From: Planctomycetota bacterium
GTDB taxonomy: Bacteria; Planctomycetota; Phycisphaerae; Phycisphaerales; SM1A02
Direction of reading: 5' to 3'
NCBI GenBank assembly: GCA_022560875.1
Contig: JADFSH010000009.1
Location: 1-52,067 of the forward strand
DNA: 52,067 nucleotides
This document shows, piece after piece, positions 8,127 through 16,076 of this stretch. The notes under the pieces were generated by a model, which ran no database searches, was not told the origin of the DNA, and saw nothing but the letters and a program-made list of their open reading frames with translations. A program made the position numbers and the translations under genes. Positions within the stretch are counted from its first letter, which is position 1. The number at the start of each line of letters is the position of its first letter.

Positions 8127-9512
8127 GTGAAGTCCAGGACTTCATTAAACAGTCCAAGAGCCGCGGCCATCAGCCTGATCCTGATCGTCATCGGAGTTCC
8201 CCTGATGACGCTGGCGTATCAATCGCTGCGTTCGGGGCGAAGCTGGTCAGAGATCATCCGAGGCATGTCCGGGGCTCAATCGCCGGACCCGCTGGCCGTC
8301 ACAAACTCCGGAGATGATTCGAGACTTCCCGCTCCGCCCCGGGGTCGATTCAGACGCAAGACCGTCGGCATGCCATTCCAGGAGAACCCGTATATCACCC
8401 ATGTCCAGGCGATCGATCTCGATCAGGATGGCTTGCTCGATGTCATTGTCTCCGATGCCCGCTCCAATCGCGTGAGCTGGATCAGACAGGAGAGCCCCGG
8501 CGTATTCAGCGAGCGTCTCATCAGCCCCGCCATCATTGCCCCGGCGCGTACCCAGGCGTTCGACATCGACCAGGACGGCGATCTCGATGTGCTCATCGCC
8601 GGACTAGGATCGCTTTTCCCCACCAATGAAAAACTCGGCAAGGTGGTCATTCTCGAAAACATGGGCGACTCATCCTTCACCGCCCACACCATCGCCACCC
8701 GCCTACCCCGCGTCGCGGATGTGCGCGGTGGCGATTTCGATGGTGATGGCGACATGGATCTGGTCGTCTCGCAATTCGGCGCCGAGGAAGGCCGGACGAG
8801 CTGGATGGAAAACCTCGGCGACTGGACATTCAAGGATCATCCCCTACTCGAACTCAGCGGCAACATTCACACGATTCCTATCGACCTCGACGGGGACGGC
8901 GATCTTGATCTGGTGAGTCTTATCAGTCAGGAATGGGAAGAGATCTACGCCTTCATCAACGACGGGAGTGGAAATTTCTCTCAACATCTTCTCTATGGAT
9001 CGAGTAACGACGATTATGGATCAAGCGGCATCAGTCTTGCCGATCTCGATGGGGACGGCGACACCGACATCCTCTATACCAACGGTGATGCCTTTGATTA
9101 CACACCACCCCTTCCCCGCCCCTGGCACGGCGTGCAATGGCTGGAGAATCGCGGCGATCTGAAGTTCACCTTTCATCGCATCATTGATTACCCCGGAGCC
9201 TACGGCTCAAGCCCCATTGATGTGGATGGCGATGGCGATCTCGACATCGTCGTGGTCAGCAGCTTCAATTACTGGGATAATGAGTCGGCGCAGAGCGTCA
9301 TCTGGCTCGAAAATAACGGCGAGGCGAGCTTTCTTCGCCATAACATCACAAACGACCCCACTCACCAGATCACCGTCAGTATCGGCGACTTCAATAATGA
9401 CGGCCTGCCGGACCTGGTCACGGGGGGGATACACTTCTACGCCCCCTACGACCGCATCGGGCGGGTGACACTCTGGCTGAACACGGGTAAAGACGACGTG
9501 GCGAAACCCTAG
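8127..9512 (+). CDS. Secreted/anchored FG-GAP (VCBS) repeat protein
   Basis: A 461-residue predicted beta-propeller protein. An N-terminal hydrophobic segment (about residues 13-31) is a signal anchor, so the body should be periplasmic or outside. Seven D-x-D-x-D-G-x-x-D type calcium loops recur at roughly 45-70-residue spacing (for example DLDQDGLLD, DFDGDGDMD, DVDGDGDLD; the last is DFNNDGLPD), as in FG-GAP/VCBS propellers of integrin-alpha type. Each is followed by a W/I-x-E-N-x-G strand. The start is GTG at 8127 with GAAAGG at 8113-8118, 8 bases upstream. It is followed after 20 bases by a TPR protein gene, very probably in one operon. The ligand is unknown. Confidence 0.82.
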   Translation: MKSRTSLNSPRAAAISLILIVIGVPLMTLAYQSLRSGRSWSEIIRGMSGAQSPDPLAVTNSGDDSRLPAPPRGRFRRKTVGMPFQENPYITHVQAIDLDQDGLLDVIVSDARSNRVSWIRQESPGVFSERLISPAIIAPARTQAFDIDQDGDLDVLIAGLGSLFPTNEKLGKVVILENMGDSSFTAHTIATRLPRVADVRGGDFDGDGDMDLVVSQFGAEEGRTSWMENLGDWTFKDHPLLELSGNIHTIPIDLDGDGDLDLVSLISQEWEEIYAFINDGSGNFSQHLLYGSSNDDYGSSGISLADLDGDGDTDILYTNGDAFDYTPPLPRPWHGVQWLENRGDLKFTFHRIIDYPGAYGSSPIDVDGDGDLDIVVVSSFNYWDNESAQSVIWLENNGEASFLRHNITNDPTHQITVSIGDFNNDGLPDLVTGGIHFYAPYDRIGRVTLWLNTGKDDVAKP

Positions 9513-9532
9513 CCGGGCCGGGACTCTGAAGC

Positions 9533-11233
9533 ATGGATGAGCACAACGACCCCAGTATCACAAACGAAAGCCATGGCCAGACTCAACTGCCCGCGCGAAT
9601 TATTTTTGTCATCATCGCCCTGAGCCTCGCCTTCGGCCTCTGGTATGTCACCAATGAGCTGATTCGTCGTTCACATGCCGAGCTTCTGCCTTTGATGCCC
9701 GACCTGAGCCGTGAGCGGGTTCCCGTCGTCGAGCAGATCACGATGGCGGACCGCAATGCCCGGGGCAACCCACTCTCAGCCGCCTATATCGGCGCTCTGG
9801 CGAAGCGATATCATGCCAGCGCCTACTCGAACCATGCCCGGGTGTGCTACGAACTGGCACGAAAACTCGAACCGGATAACTGGCGTTGGGCGTATTACCT
9901 GATTCTCCTGCACGAGGAGATTGGCGACACGCAGAGCGCTCTTGTCGCGCTCCGGGAGTTTGTGTTGCTCAAGGATAATCTCGCCCTGGCCTGGTTTCGG
10001 CTCGGTGAGGCGGAATTCAATGTCGGGCGCGACGAGGAAGGGGATCTCGCTTTTTCCCGCGCGACTCAACTCGCCAATAGCGCTTCCTCAGCATCACTCC
10101 GACGTAAACCATTCTTCCCTCTCGGGTCGTATGCCGCGGTCGGGCGCGCGAGAATCGCATTTCGCCGGAAACGATACGAAGACATCGAACCTCTGCTGCT
10201 GCCGGTTGTCGAGCGTTCTCCGATGTTCGGTGCAGCTCATCGCCTGCTTGGGAATTCATATCAGAAGATCAGGCGAGAGGACGACGCGAACCGTCAACTG
10301 AATCTGGCTCTCGACTGCGGCCCCTACTCGCCGCCCGTCGATCCGCTGATTGACGACCTGACCACGCTCTCGCGCAGCCCCGCGTTTCTCCTCAAGGAGG
10401 CCGGGGTTGCCTACAACAAGGGTGATGCGGCATGGGCCGAAACGACGCTGCGCCGGGCTCTCAATCTGTATCCCGATGATGAAGACATTCTCGGGGAGTG
10501 GACACTCCTGCTCTGTCGCCTGCATCGTCTTCCGGAAGCCCTGCCTCTGCTTGATCGCTTTCTCGCCCTGCCCCCCACCCATCACGCCACGCCGAGCAAG
10601 ATCGGCACGGAACTCATCAGCCAGAATCAACTCGCCGAGGCGATCGAGTGCTTTCGCATCGCGGTCGAATTGCAGCCCGCCCATCCCGCCAATCATCTCA
10701 ACCTGGGCATGGCCCTGGCCAGGAGCGGCCGGCTCGACGAGGCCGAGGGATATTTTCGGGAGACGCTGCGGCGCGACCCGCTTTCCTACAACGCCCAGCG
10801 TAATCTCGCCACCGTCCTATTCGATCAGTCGCGTTATGACGAGGCGATCGAGCCGTATACCGCCGCGCTGAAGATCAAACCCGAGGATGCGGATGGGCGG
10901 TTCCGCCTTGGTCGCGCGCTGGAGCAAACCCAGCGCTTCGATGAGGCGATCCGGGAATATCGGGTAGTCCTGGACCTCGATCCAGACCATGTACGCTGTC
11001 TCGACCGGCTCGCCCAGATTCTTTCCGCCCGTCAGCAATATGAGGAAGCACTGACGCTTGCCCGGCATCTGGCGGATGTCGGCAAGCAATTTCCCCAGGC
11101 GCACCACACCCTGGCCCGAGTCGCGTTCGCGGCCGGCGATATCCAGCTCGCCCGACAACACTGCAAGCTCGCTCTTGAGCTCGATCCCGGCTTCGCCCCC
11201 GCGCGGGCGCTGCTTGATCAGATCGGCGAATGA
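9533..11233 (+). CDS. Membrane-anchored TPR repeat protein
   Basis: A 566-residue protein with one N-terminal membrane helix (about residues 21-40) and then a solenoid of tetratricopeptide repeats. The clearest units are in the C-terminal half, for example NHLNLGMALARSGRLDEAEG, then the DQSRYDEAIEPYTAAL and TQRFDEAIREYRVVLDLDP units. The orientation suggests the repeats face the periplasm. It starts 20 bases after the FG-GAP gene, and such FG-GAP/TPR pairs are frequent in planctomycetes, so the two products may work in one envelope complex. The start ATG has only a weak ribosome site. No catalytic motif is visible. Confidence 0.82.
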   Translation: MDEHNDPSITNESHGQTQLPARIIFVIIALSLAFGLWYVTNELIRRSHAELLPLMPDLSRERVPVVEQITMADRNARGNPLSAAYIGALAKRYHASAYSNHARVCYELARKLEPDNWRWAYYLILLHEEIGDTQSALVALREFVLLKDNLALAWFRLGEAEFNVGRDEEGDLAFSRATQLANSASSASLRRKPFFPLGSYAAVGRARIAFRRKRYEDIEPLLLPVVERSPMFGAAHRLLGNSYQKIRREDDANRQLNLALDCGPYSPPVDPLIDDLTTLSRSPAFLLKEAGVAYNKGDAAWAETTLRRALNLYPDDEDILGEWTLLLCRLHRLPEALPLLDRFLALPPTHHATPSKIGTELISQNQLAEAIECFRIAVELQPAHPANHLNLGMALARSGRLDEAEGYFRETLRRDPLSYNAQRNLATVLFDQSRYDEAIEPYTAALKIKPEDADGRFRLGRALEQTQRFDEAIREYRVVLDLDPDHVRCLDRLAQILSARQQYEEALTLARHLADVGKQFPQAHHTLARVAFAAGDIQLARQHCKLALELDPGFAPARALLDQIGE

Positions 11234-11358
11234 ACCGTAATCTTCATGAGCAGTCTCTGGAAGGAGCAATTTCCAAATTCGATGGAACCGAACCGGCCCG
11301 GGCGGCCTTCTATCAACCGTAAAACGCCCCCGTGAAGGGCGGAATAATCGGAGTCAGC

Positions 11359-11940
11359 ATGGAAGCGGATGCTTGTGCAGTAGTGATGGAAGCGGACGGC
11401 GTGAATGCCGAACCCGATCTCGTGGAACGGGCCAAGTGCGATCGTGACGCTTTTTCGCAACTCTACCGGCTTCACTATCGGGCCATTGCCTCGTATCTGT
11501 ACCGACGTACCGGCGATGTCCATGTGACCGAGGAGCTGGTCAGCGATGTGTTTTTCACCACCCTACGCACATTGCATCGTTTCGAGCAGCGCGGCATCCC
11601 GTTTCGATCCTGGCTTTACCGGATCGCCACGAATGCCGTGAACAACTGGGCCCGAAGGAGGCGGCGGGAGTTGCGTCGCCTGAGCGATACCGCCCAATAC
11701 GAACGGACGAAAACCTCCGAAGCCGCGGCATTGACAACCGAACTCAGACCGGAACTGCTCCGTGCATTTCAGTCACTCTCGCCGAAGCATCAGACGGTGC
11801 TGGCCCTGCATCATCTGGAGGAACTGTCCGTCGATCAGATCGCCCTGGTCATCGGGCGCAGCCCCGGCACGGTCAAGTCGCGTCTCAGCCGTGCGCGAGA
11901 GGCGATGCGAAAAAACCTCAAGGAATCAGGTGCCATATGA
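11359..11940 (+). CDS. ECF-type RNA polymerase sigma factor
   Basis: A 193-residue extracytoplasmic-function sigma factor. Region 2 runs from about residue 25 (DAFSQLYRLHYRAIASYLYRR) through RSWLYRIATNAVNNWARRRRR, which binds core polymerase and the -10 element. Region 4 is the C-terminal helix-turn-helix LSPKHQTVLALHHLEELSVD followed by IALVIGRSPGTVKSRLSRAR, which binds the -35 element. The ATG at 11359 has CGGAG 5 bases upstream and is preferred over an in-frame GTG at 11332. The stop overlaps the next start as ATGA, so it is co-translated with a small membrane protein that may regulate it. Confidence 0.9.
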   Translation: MEADACAVVMEADGVNAEPDLVERAKCDRDAFSQLYRLHYRAIASYLYRRTGDVHVTEELVSDVFFTTLRTLHRFEQRGIPFRSWLYRIATNAVNNWARRRRRELRRLSDTAQYERTKTSEAAALTTELRPELLRAFQSLSPKHQTVLALHHLEELSVDQIALVIGRSPGTVKSRLSRAREAMRKNLKESGAI

Positions 11941-12371
11941 ATCACGAACAAGACCCGCTTGAAAATGCCATGTCCGCGCTTCGCACTCCCCAGTGGGATC
12001 GGGAAGATCACATGAACGCCCTGGAAAGGCAATTGATGAACAACCCCGCGCAAATGCATTCCGTTCCACATCGTCGCCGCCGCACCGGCCTCATCGTCCT
12101 GGCCCTGCTCCTGGTGAGCGGCCTCGCGGGCGGCGCGACGTACCTCCATCTGACGAAGGCCGTCCAGTATTCGTTCATCATTCGTTATCAAGGTGAAGTC
12201 GTGGCCCGACCGACCATTCTCATAAAACGCGGCCAGACCGCCGCCTGCACCATCGGCAACGGGACGGACGCCTACACGGTCTTCATTCACTACGACGGCA
12301 CCACGTCCTACGAAGGCCCTCCCGGAGTTGAGATCTACCTCGTGATCGAGGAAGTCGAGTTGGACGACTGA
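11937..12371 (+). CDS. Small single-pass membrane protein coupled to the ECF sigma factor
   Basis: A 144-residue protein of unknown family, translationally coupled to the sigma factor by a 4-base overlap. Residues 1-48 form a short cytoplasmic part ending in HRRRRTG, a membrane helix spans about 50-70, and the remaining 75 residues form an outward beta-rich domain (the region between YSFIIRYQGEVVARPTILIK and YLVIEEVELDD). Position and topology suggest an anti-sigma factor, but no HxxxCxxC zinc motif and no cysteine cluster is present in the cytoplasmic part. It would therefore be an unusual anti-sigma factor, or a target gene product. It is convergent with the cobalamin/GTPase gene. Confidence 0.7.
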   Translation: MNHEQDPLENAMSALRTPQWDREDHMNALERQLMNNPAQMHSVPHRRRRTGLIVLALLLVSGLAGGATYLHLTKAVQYSFIIRYQGEVVARPTILIKRGQTAACTIGNGTDAYTVFIHYDGTTSYEGPPGVEIYLVIEEVELDD

Positions 12372-12383
12372 CCCCGGCGTGTC

Positions 12384-13514
12384 TTACCCCATCAACCCGT
12401 CCAGAAGCTCCACGATCCCCTGGCCCTGGGTGGCGATGGTCTCGAAGATCGCGCGGCCGGAGGCGATATCCAGCAGTTCCCGGTGCAGCTTGTTCTCCCC
12501 GGCAAAGTCCGCCTTGTTGATCACGAACACATCGGCGATCTCCAGGATCCCCGCCTTGTCCATCTGCACCGAGTCGCCCATGCCCGGCACGACCACCACC
12601 GCGGTGGTGTCCACGTGCTCGCGAATACGCGTCTCGTTCTGACCCGCCCCGACGGTCTCGATGATGAGCCGGTCGAAGCCCGCCCCCCCGATGAGTTCGA
12701 TCATTTCGGGCAGTGAGGTGTAATCCTCGCCCGCGATCGCCAGCGATCGGTAAAAGACGTTTTCATCGACGGCGTTGAAATCGACCCGCAAACGATCGCC
12801 CAGCAGCGCCCCGCTGGTGATGGGGCTCATGGGGTCGAAGGCGACTACGGCAATCTTCTCGCCTCGCTGCACCACTTCGCTCGCCATCGCCGCAACCAAG
12901 GTGGACTTGCCCGCTCCCGGCGAACCGGTCAGTCCGATGACCTTTGCCGGCCGGCGTCTGGGCGCCGCATCCGGGGGCGGAGGCGGGGGCTTTCCCGCGT
13001 GGGCGAGGCTGATATGCCGCGCGAGCTGCGCGATTGGATGGTCTGATGCCTTGTCCTCATAGGGCTTGGTCGCCTCGCGCACGGAATCGATGATCTGCAT
13101 CATGGTCGTGCCCGTATGGAAGATGCTGTTGATGCCCGCATCGAGCATGGTCTGGACATCTTCCTTGGGAATGATGCCGCCCATGTTGACGGTCATGTCG
13201 GGCCGCCCGACCTTGCCGCACTCACCGATGAGACGCGGCACAAGGACGAGGTGGGAGTTGCTCATCATCGAGCAGGCGATGAGGTCGGCATCCTCATCGC
13301 GGGCGGAAATCGCCAGGGAACGGGGGGTCTGCCAGAGACCGGAGTAGATGACGTGGATGCCGCTATCGCGCATGGCCCGGGCGATGAGCTTCACCCCCCG
13401 ATCGTGGCCGTCGAGGCCCATCTTGCCCAGCAAAACGCGGGGCCGATGCTCCAGATCGCTGCAGCGGTCCTTTTTCTCGATCGAGGTGGTTGGTTCGGTG
13501 GTGGGGCTGGCCAT
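12384..13514 (-). CDS. Cobalamin-binding domain fused to MeaB/ArgK-type G3E GTPase
   Basis: A 376-residue fusion. Residues 25-155 are a mutase-type B12-binding domain with the base-off signature DGHDRG (D35-x-H37-x2-G40), a SGLW.TP segment and GGIIP. A Pro-rich linker (176-181) leads to a MeaB-like GTPase with Walker A GSPGAGKST (197-205), the Mg-binding AFDPMSP, ETVGAGQNE (286-294) and the base-recognition NKAD (333-336). MeaB chaperones load and protect methylmalonyl-CoA or isobutyryl-CoA mutase. No mutase catalytic domain is fused, unlike IcmF. The family RGxLGG segment reads AGEDYTSLP here, and the C-terminal dimerisation arm of MeaB is missing. The catalytic mutase subunit should be elsewhere in the genome. 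Confidence 0.85.
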   Translation of the reverse strand: MASPTTEPTTSIEKKDRCSDLEHRPRVLLGKMGLDGHDRGVKLIARAMRDSGIHVIYSGLWQTPRSLAISARDEDADLIACSMMSNSHLVLVPRLIGECGKVGRPDMTVNMGGIIPKEDVQTMLDAGINSIFHTGTTMMQIIDSVREATKPYEDKASDHPIAQLARHISLAHAGKPPPPPPDAAPRRRPAKVIGLTGSPGAGKSTLVAAMASEVVQRGEKIAVVAFDPMSPITSGALLGDRLRVDFNAVDENVFYRSLAIAGEDYTSLPEMIELIGGAGFDRLIIETVGAGQNETRIREHVDTTAVVVVPGMGDSVQMDKAGILEIADVFVINKADFAGENKLHRELLDIASGRAIFETIATQGQGIVELLDGLMG

Positions 13515-13567
13515 GGGAGGGACATGATAGCGTCAACCGAAGTTTTTTCGCATCCAAGGATATCCCC

Positions 13568-13615
13568 GTTTAGCCGCGACCGTCAGGGAGCGCTTCCTGA
13601 CGGTCGCGGCTAAAC
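13568..13615. repeat. 48-bp perfect palindromic dispersed repeat
   Basis: Arms of 20 bases at 13568-13587 and 13596-13615 are perfect reverse complements around the 8-base centre GAGCGCTT. The core GCCGCGACCGTCAGGGAGCG is a sequence I recognise as frequent in planctomycete intergenic regions. The right arm overlaps the last codons and TAG stop of the ArsC-like gene, so the element supplies that stop codon. It may be a mobile miniature element or a stem that ends transcription; it has no T-run. Confidence 0.7.
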
Positions 13616-14116
13616 AATCAGGCCTCCGCCCCCGGAAGTTCCCGAAGGAAACCGACTCCTGACCAGTTCCGCCGCCCGCGCCGCCCGGACCTCGACGGGG
13701 GAATTCGCATCTTCAACAAACGCCCCGATCGCCTCGACCAGCCCGTCGAAGACCTCCTCGAACATCGCCTCGGGATCGGCGGCGGCCGGCGGATCGGGAA
13801 AGCCCCAATGAGTCTGCACCGGGGTTCCGGGAAACACCGGGCACGATTCCTCCGACGCGGAATCGCAAAGCGTCACCACCAGATCAAAGGGAGAGTCGCG
13901 AAACTCATCCCAGCTTTTGGAGCGCCAATGGTCCGCGGGCAAGCCGTGATCTTCGAGCGTCTTCAACGCCATCGGATGAGGCTCGCCCTTGGGTTTCGAA
14001 CCCGCGGACGCCCCGATGATCTCCTCCCCGAACATCGCATTGGCAATCGCCTCGGCCAGGATAGACCGCGCGGAGTTGCCGGTGCAGAGAAAGAGGATGC
14101 GGGTGGGGGAGGGCAT
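13610..14116 (-). CDS. Thioredoxin-type arsenate reductase / low-molecular-weight tyrosine phosphatase
   Basis: A 168-residue protein with the phosphatase loop CTGNSAR (Cys11 to Arg17, C-x5-R) at the N-terminus. Two further cysteines, Cys84 and Cys92 in TLCDSASEESCP, are positioned as the redox relay of thioredoxin-coupled ArsC enzymes, which reduce arsenate to arsenite. A plain phosphatase usually lacks this pair, so arsenate reduction is the better guess. The frame extends upstream to 14194, but the ATG at 14116 gives the family start and avoids overlap with the ankyrin gene, 20 bases away. The Gly-rich C-terminus and stop lie in a palindromic repeat. No arsenite pump or ArsR is nearby. Confidence 0.8.
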   Translation of the reverse strand: MPSPTRILFLCTGNSARSILAEAIANAMFGEEIIGASAGSKPKGEPHPMALKTLEDHGLPADHWRSKSWDEFRDSPFDLVVTLCDSASEESCPVFPGTPVQTHWGFPDPPAAADPEAMFEEVFDGLVEAIGAFVEDANSPVEVRAARAAELVRSRFPSGTSGGGGLIV

Positions 14117-14136
14117 GGCAACAGTGTAGGTGAAAA

Positions 14137-15930
14137 TCAATCCTGTCCATCTGATTGCCTCCGGCTCGCCGCCTCCCCATGCTCGGCGATCCACTTGACT
14201 TCATACTCTTCCAGCAGAACCTTCAACTCGGAGTCCTGCGCCGAGTTCCCTATGTAATCCACTGCCTTGTTCCCGGCATTGTCCGTGATCGTGGGGTCCG
14301 CGCCATGTTCCAGCAGATACTTCACCAATTTCGGGCGACCCATATCCACTGCGGAAATCAGCGCAGTATCCCCATCAACATTCACCGCGTCGATCTTAAT
14401 ACCATTTTCCAACAACAGATCCCAGATAGGATCATGACTGTTGGGTCTTCTCGCTGCTGTCAAGAGCAGGGTCTGGCCCCGGGATCCCCGCAAAGTCACA
14501 TCACCACCGTATTCAATCAATAATCGCAATGCCTCGAACCGATCTCGGGCGATGGCACTGTACAGAGCGTAGTACTCGATTGCGACTTCCAATTCGAGAA
14601 GTTGCCTTATGATGCTAATATTTCCATTCATGACCGCCATTTCCAACGGCCCAATAACCGGATTCGCTGCTGATCTTTGGGGATTCGCTCCGGCCTCCAG
14701 AAGCATGGTCATGATTTCCTGATTGCCGCTACCCGCCGCCGTTTGAATGGCACTCTGCCCGAATGTGCTGGTCGCATTGACATCCACACATTCCTCCAGC
14801 AGCCTTCTGACCATTTCGACATTGCTATTCAGTGCCGCACTCATCAGGAGCGTGTAACCCGAAGGTAATGAAACATTGACATCAGCCCCAGCCTCGATAA
14901 GAAGATCGAACAGCCGCAGATTGCAATACGCCACGGCATAACCGATTGCTAGCTCACTTTGCGAACCAAGCGACACATCGGCCCCGGCTTCAAGCAGCAT
15001 TACCACAATCTCCTCATGATGATTGAATATCGCCAGTAGTATGGGGGTCGATAAAGCAGCCTGCCCGTCCCTGGTCATGACATCGACATTCACCCCCCCA
15101 TCGAGTTCATGCCGCACTCTCTCGATATCGCCGGAATGCGATGCCCAGTGGATAGGATCGTACTCGTGCTGCTGAGCGAATATCCAAGCGAACGCACCGA
15201 TGCTGAACAAGCCTGCCACCACCAGGATTACAGGCATCGCGAGGCCCGGCATGAGAAATACCCGGGGCCTGACTGCCGCCACCTTGCCGCATTCCGGACA
15301 GCGTCCCTCCGGGGCATGGCGAAGATCGTAGCCGCACCACACGCAACGCCCCTTGGGTCGCCAGCGCAGCCACAGATTCAATCGCCAGACGCAAGGCAGA
15401 CAAAAGAGCAGAAACCAGGCAATTCCCCAGAAGACACTGTTCACCAGCAGGTTTCTCCAAACCGGCTGGATGGGAAGGCGGGTGATGTCGTTGAACTTCG
15501 GATCAACCGAACTGAGAAGGAGCTTGCCCATCAACGCACCACGAGGCAGGCGGTTCAGACCGCGGTCATACATTTCTGTGCCTATTCCTGTGTGCATCAG
15601 GCACAAAAAGGGCCAGCCTGCGGAAGTCTCCACCAGATGCGATGGTGCCGACTCGGGCACACCATGCACACTGCTCCATGACGGCAGCTCCTGTCGGGGG
15701 AGATACACCCAATGAAGTTTCGCTTCATTATCCTGATCGGTCATTGCCTCGGCAGGGACTCTGCGAAAACCACGGAACTCGGTGATGGCAAACTCCCAGG
15801 AGATGTTGAAAATATTATTGGTGTTGGACTCTGTGTGAATCGTCGCCCCCCACGCGACCGCCACACTGGTGGCGAGCCCCAAGCCGAGAAAGAGCAGTAT
15901 TGTCAGCGTCAGCCGCGCATACTTTCCCAT
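14137..15930 (-). CDS. Ankyrin-repeat membrane protein with zinc ribbon
   Basis: A 597-residue protein. It starts with a signal-anchor helix (residues 7-27) and a periplasmic region to about 160. A helix near 165-185 is followed by a zinc ribbon C-x2-C-GYDLR...C-x2-C (about 200-220) and another helix (about 230-255). At least eight ankyrin repeats fill residues 265-580, with the usual G-A-D-V/P turns (LLEAGADVSLGS, LIEAGADVNVSL, LLEHGADPTITD). The ribbon type is a hallmark of Phycisphaerae membrane proteins. The repeats should follow the last helix into the periplasm or cytoplasm, and topology alone does not settle which. AAGGGG 7 bases upstream supports the ATG. The binding partner is unknown. 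Confidence 0.8.
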   Translation of the reverse strand: MGKYARLTLTILLFLGLGLATSVAVAWGATIHTESNTNNIFNISWEFAITEFRGFRRVPAEAMTDQDNEAKLHWVYLPRQELPSWSSVHGVPESAPSHLVETSAGWPFLCLMHTGIGTEMYDRGLNRLPRGALMGKLLLSSVDPKFNDITRLPIQPVWRNLLVNSVFWGIAWFLLFCLPCVWRLNLWLRWRPKGRCVWCGYDLRHAPEGRCPECGKVAAVRPRVFLMPGLAMPVILVVAGLFSIGAFAWIFAQQHEYDPIHWASHSGDIERVRHELDGGVNVDVMTRDGQAALSTPILLAIFNHHEEIVVMLLEAGADVSLGSQSELAIGYAVAYCNLRLFDLLIEAGADVNVSLPSGYTLLMSAALNSNVEMVRRLLEECVDVNATSTFGQSAIQTAAGSGNQEIMTMLLEAGANPQRSAANPVIGPLEMAVMNGNISIIRQLLELEVAIEYYALYSAIARDRFEALRLLIEYGGDVTLRGSRGQTLLLTAARRPNSHDPIWDLLLENGIKIDAVNVDGDTALISAVDMGRPKLVKYLLEHGADPTITDNAGNKAVDYIGNSAQDSELKVLLEEYEVKWIAEHGEAASRRQSDGQD

Positions 15931-16062
15931 TGCCGGTCCCCTTGAAAGTCTAACTTACCATACGAAATCACCGATCAGAAGGGGAATCGGCCTGCCTTGG
16001 AGATTGATCCCGGATCGCCTCCCCGCCTCAAGATGGACCCTGAATCGTAACTCCAGCCTGGA

Positions 16063-16068
16063 TATACT
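16063..16068 (+). promoter_or_regulatory. -10 element of argS (TATACT), suggesting a leaderless mRNA
   Basis: TATACT matches TATAAT at 5 of 6 positions and ends 8 bases before the argS ATG at 16077. A start 6-8 bases after it would fall at or next to the A of the ATG. There is no ribosome site before that ATG. The -35 region is weak. Confidence 0.4.
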
Positions 16069-16076
16069 CTTGCCCC

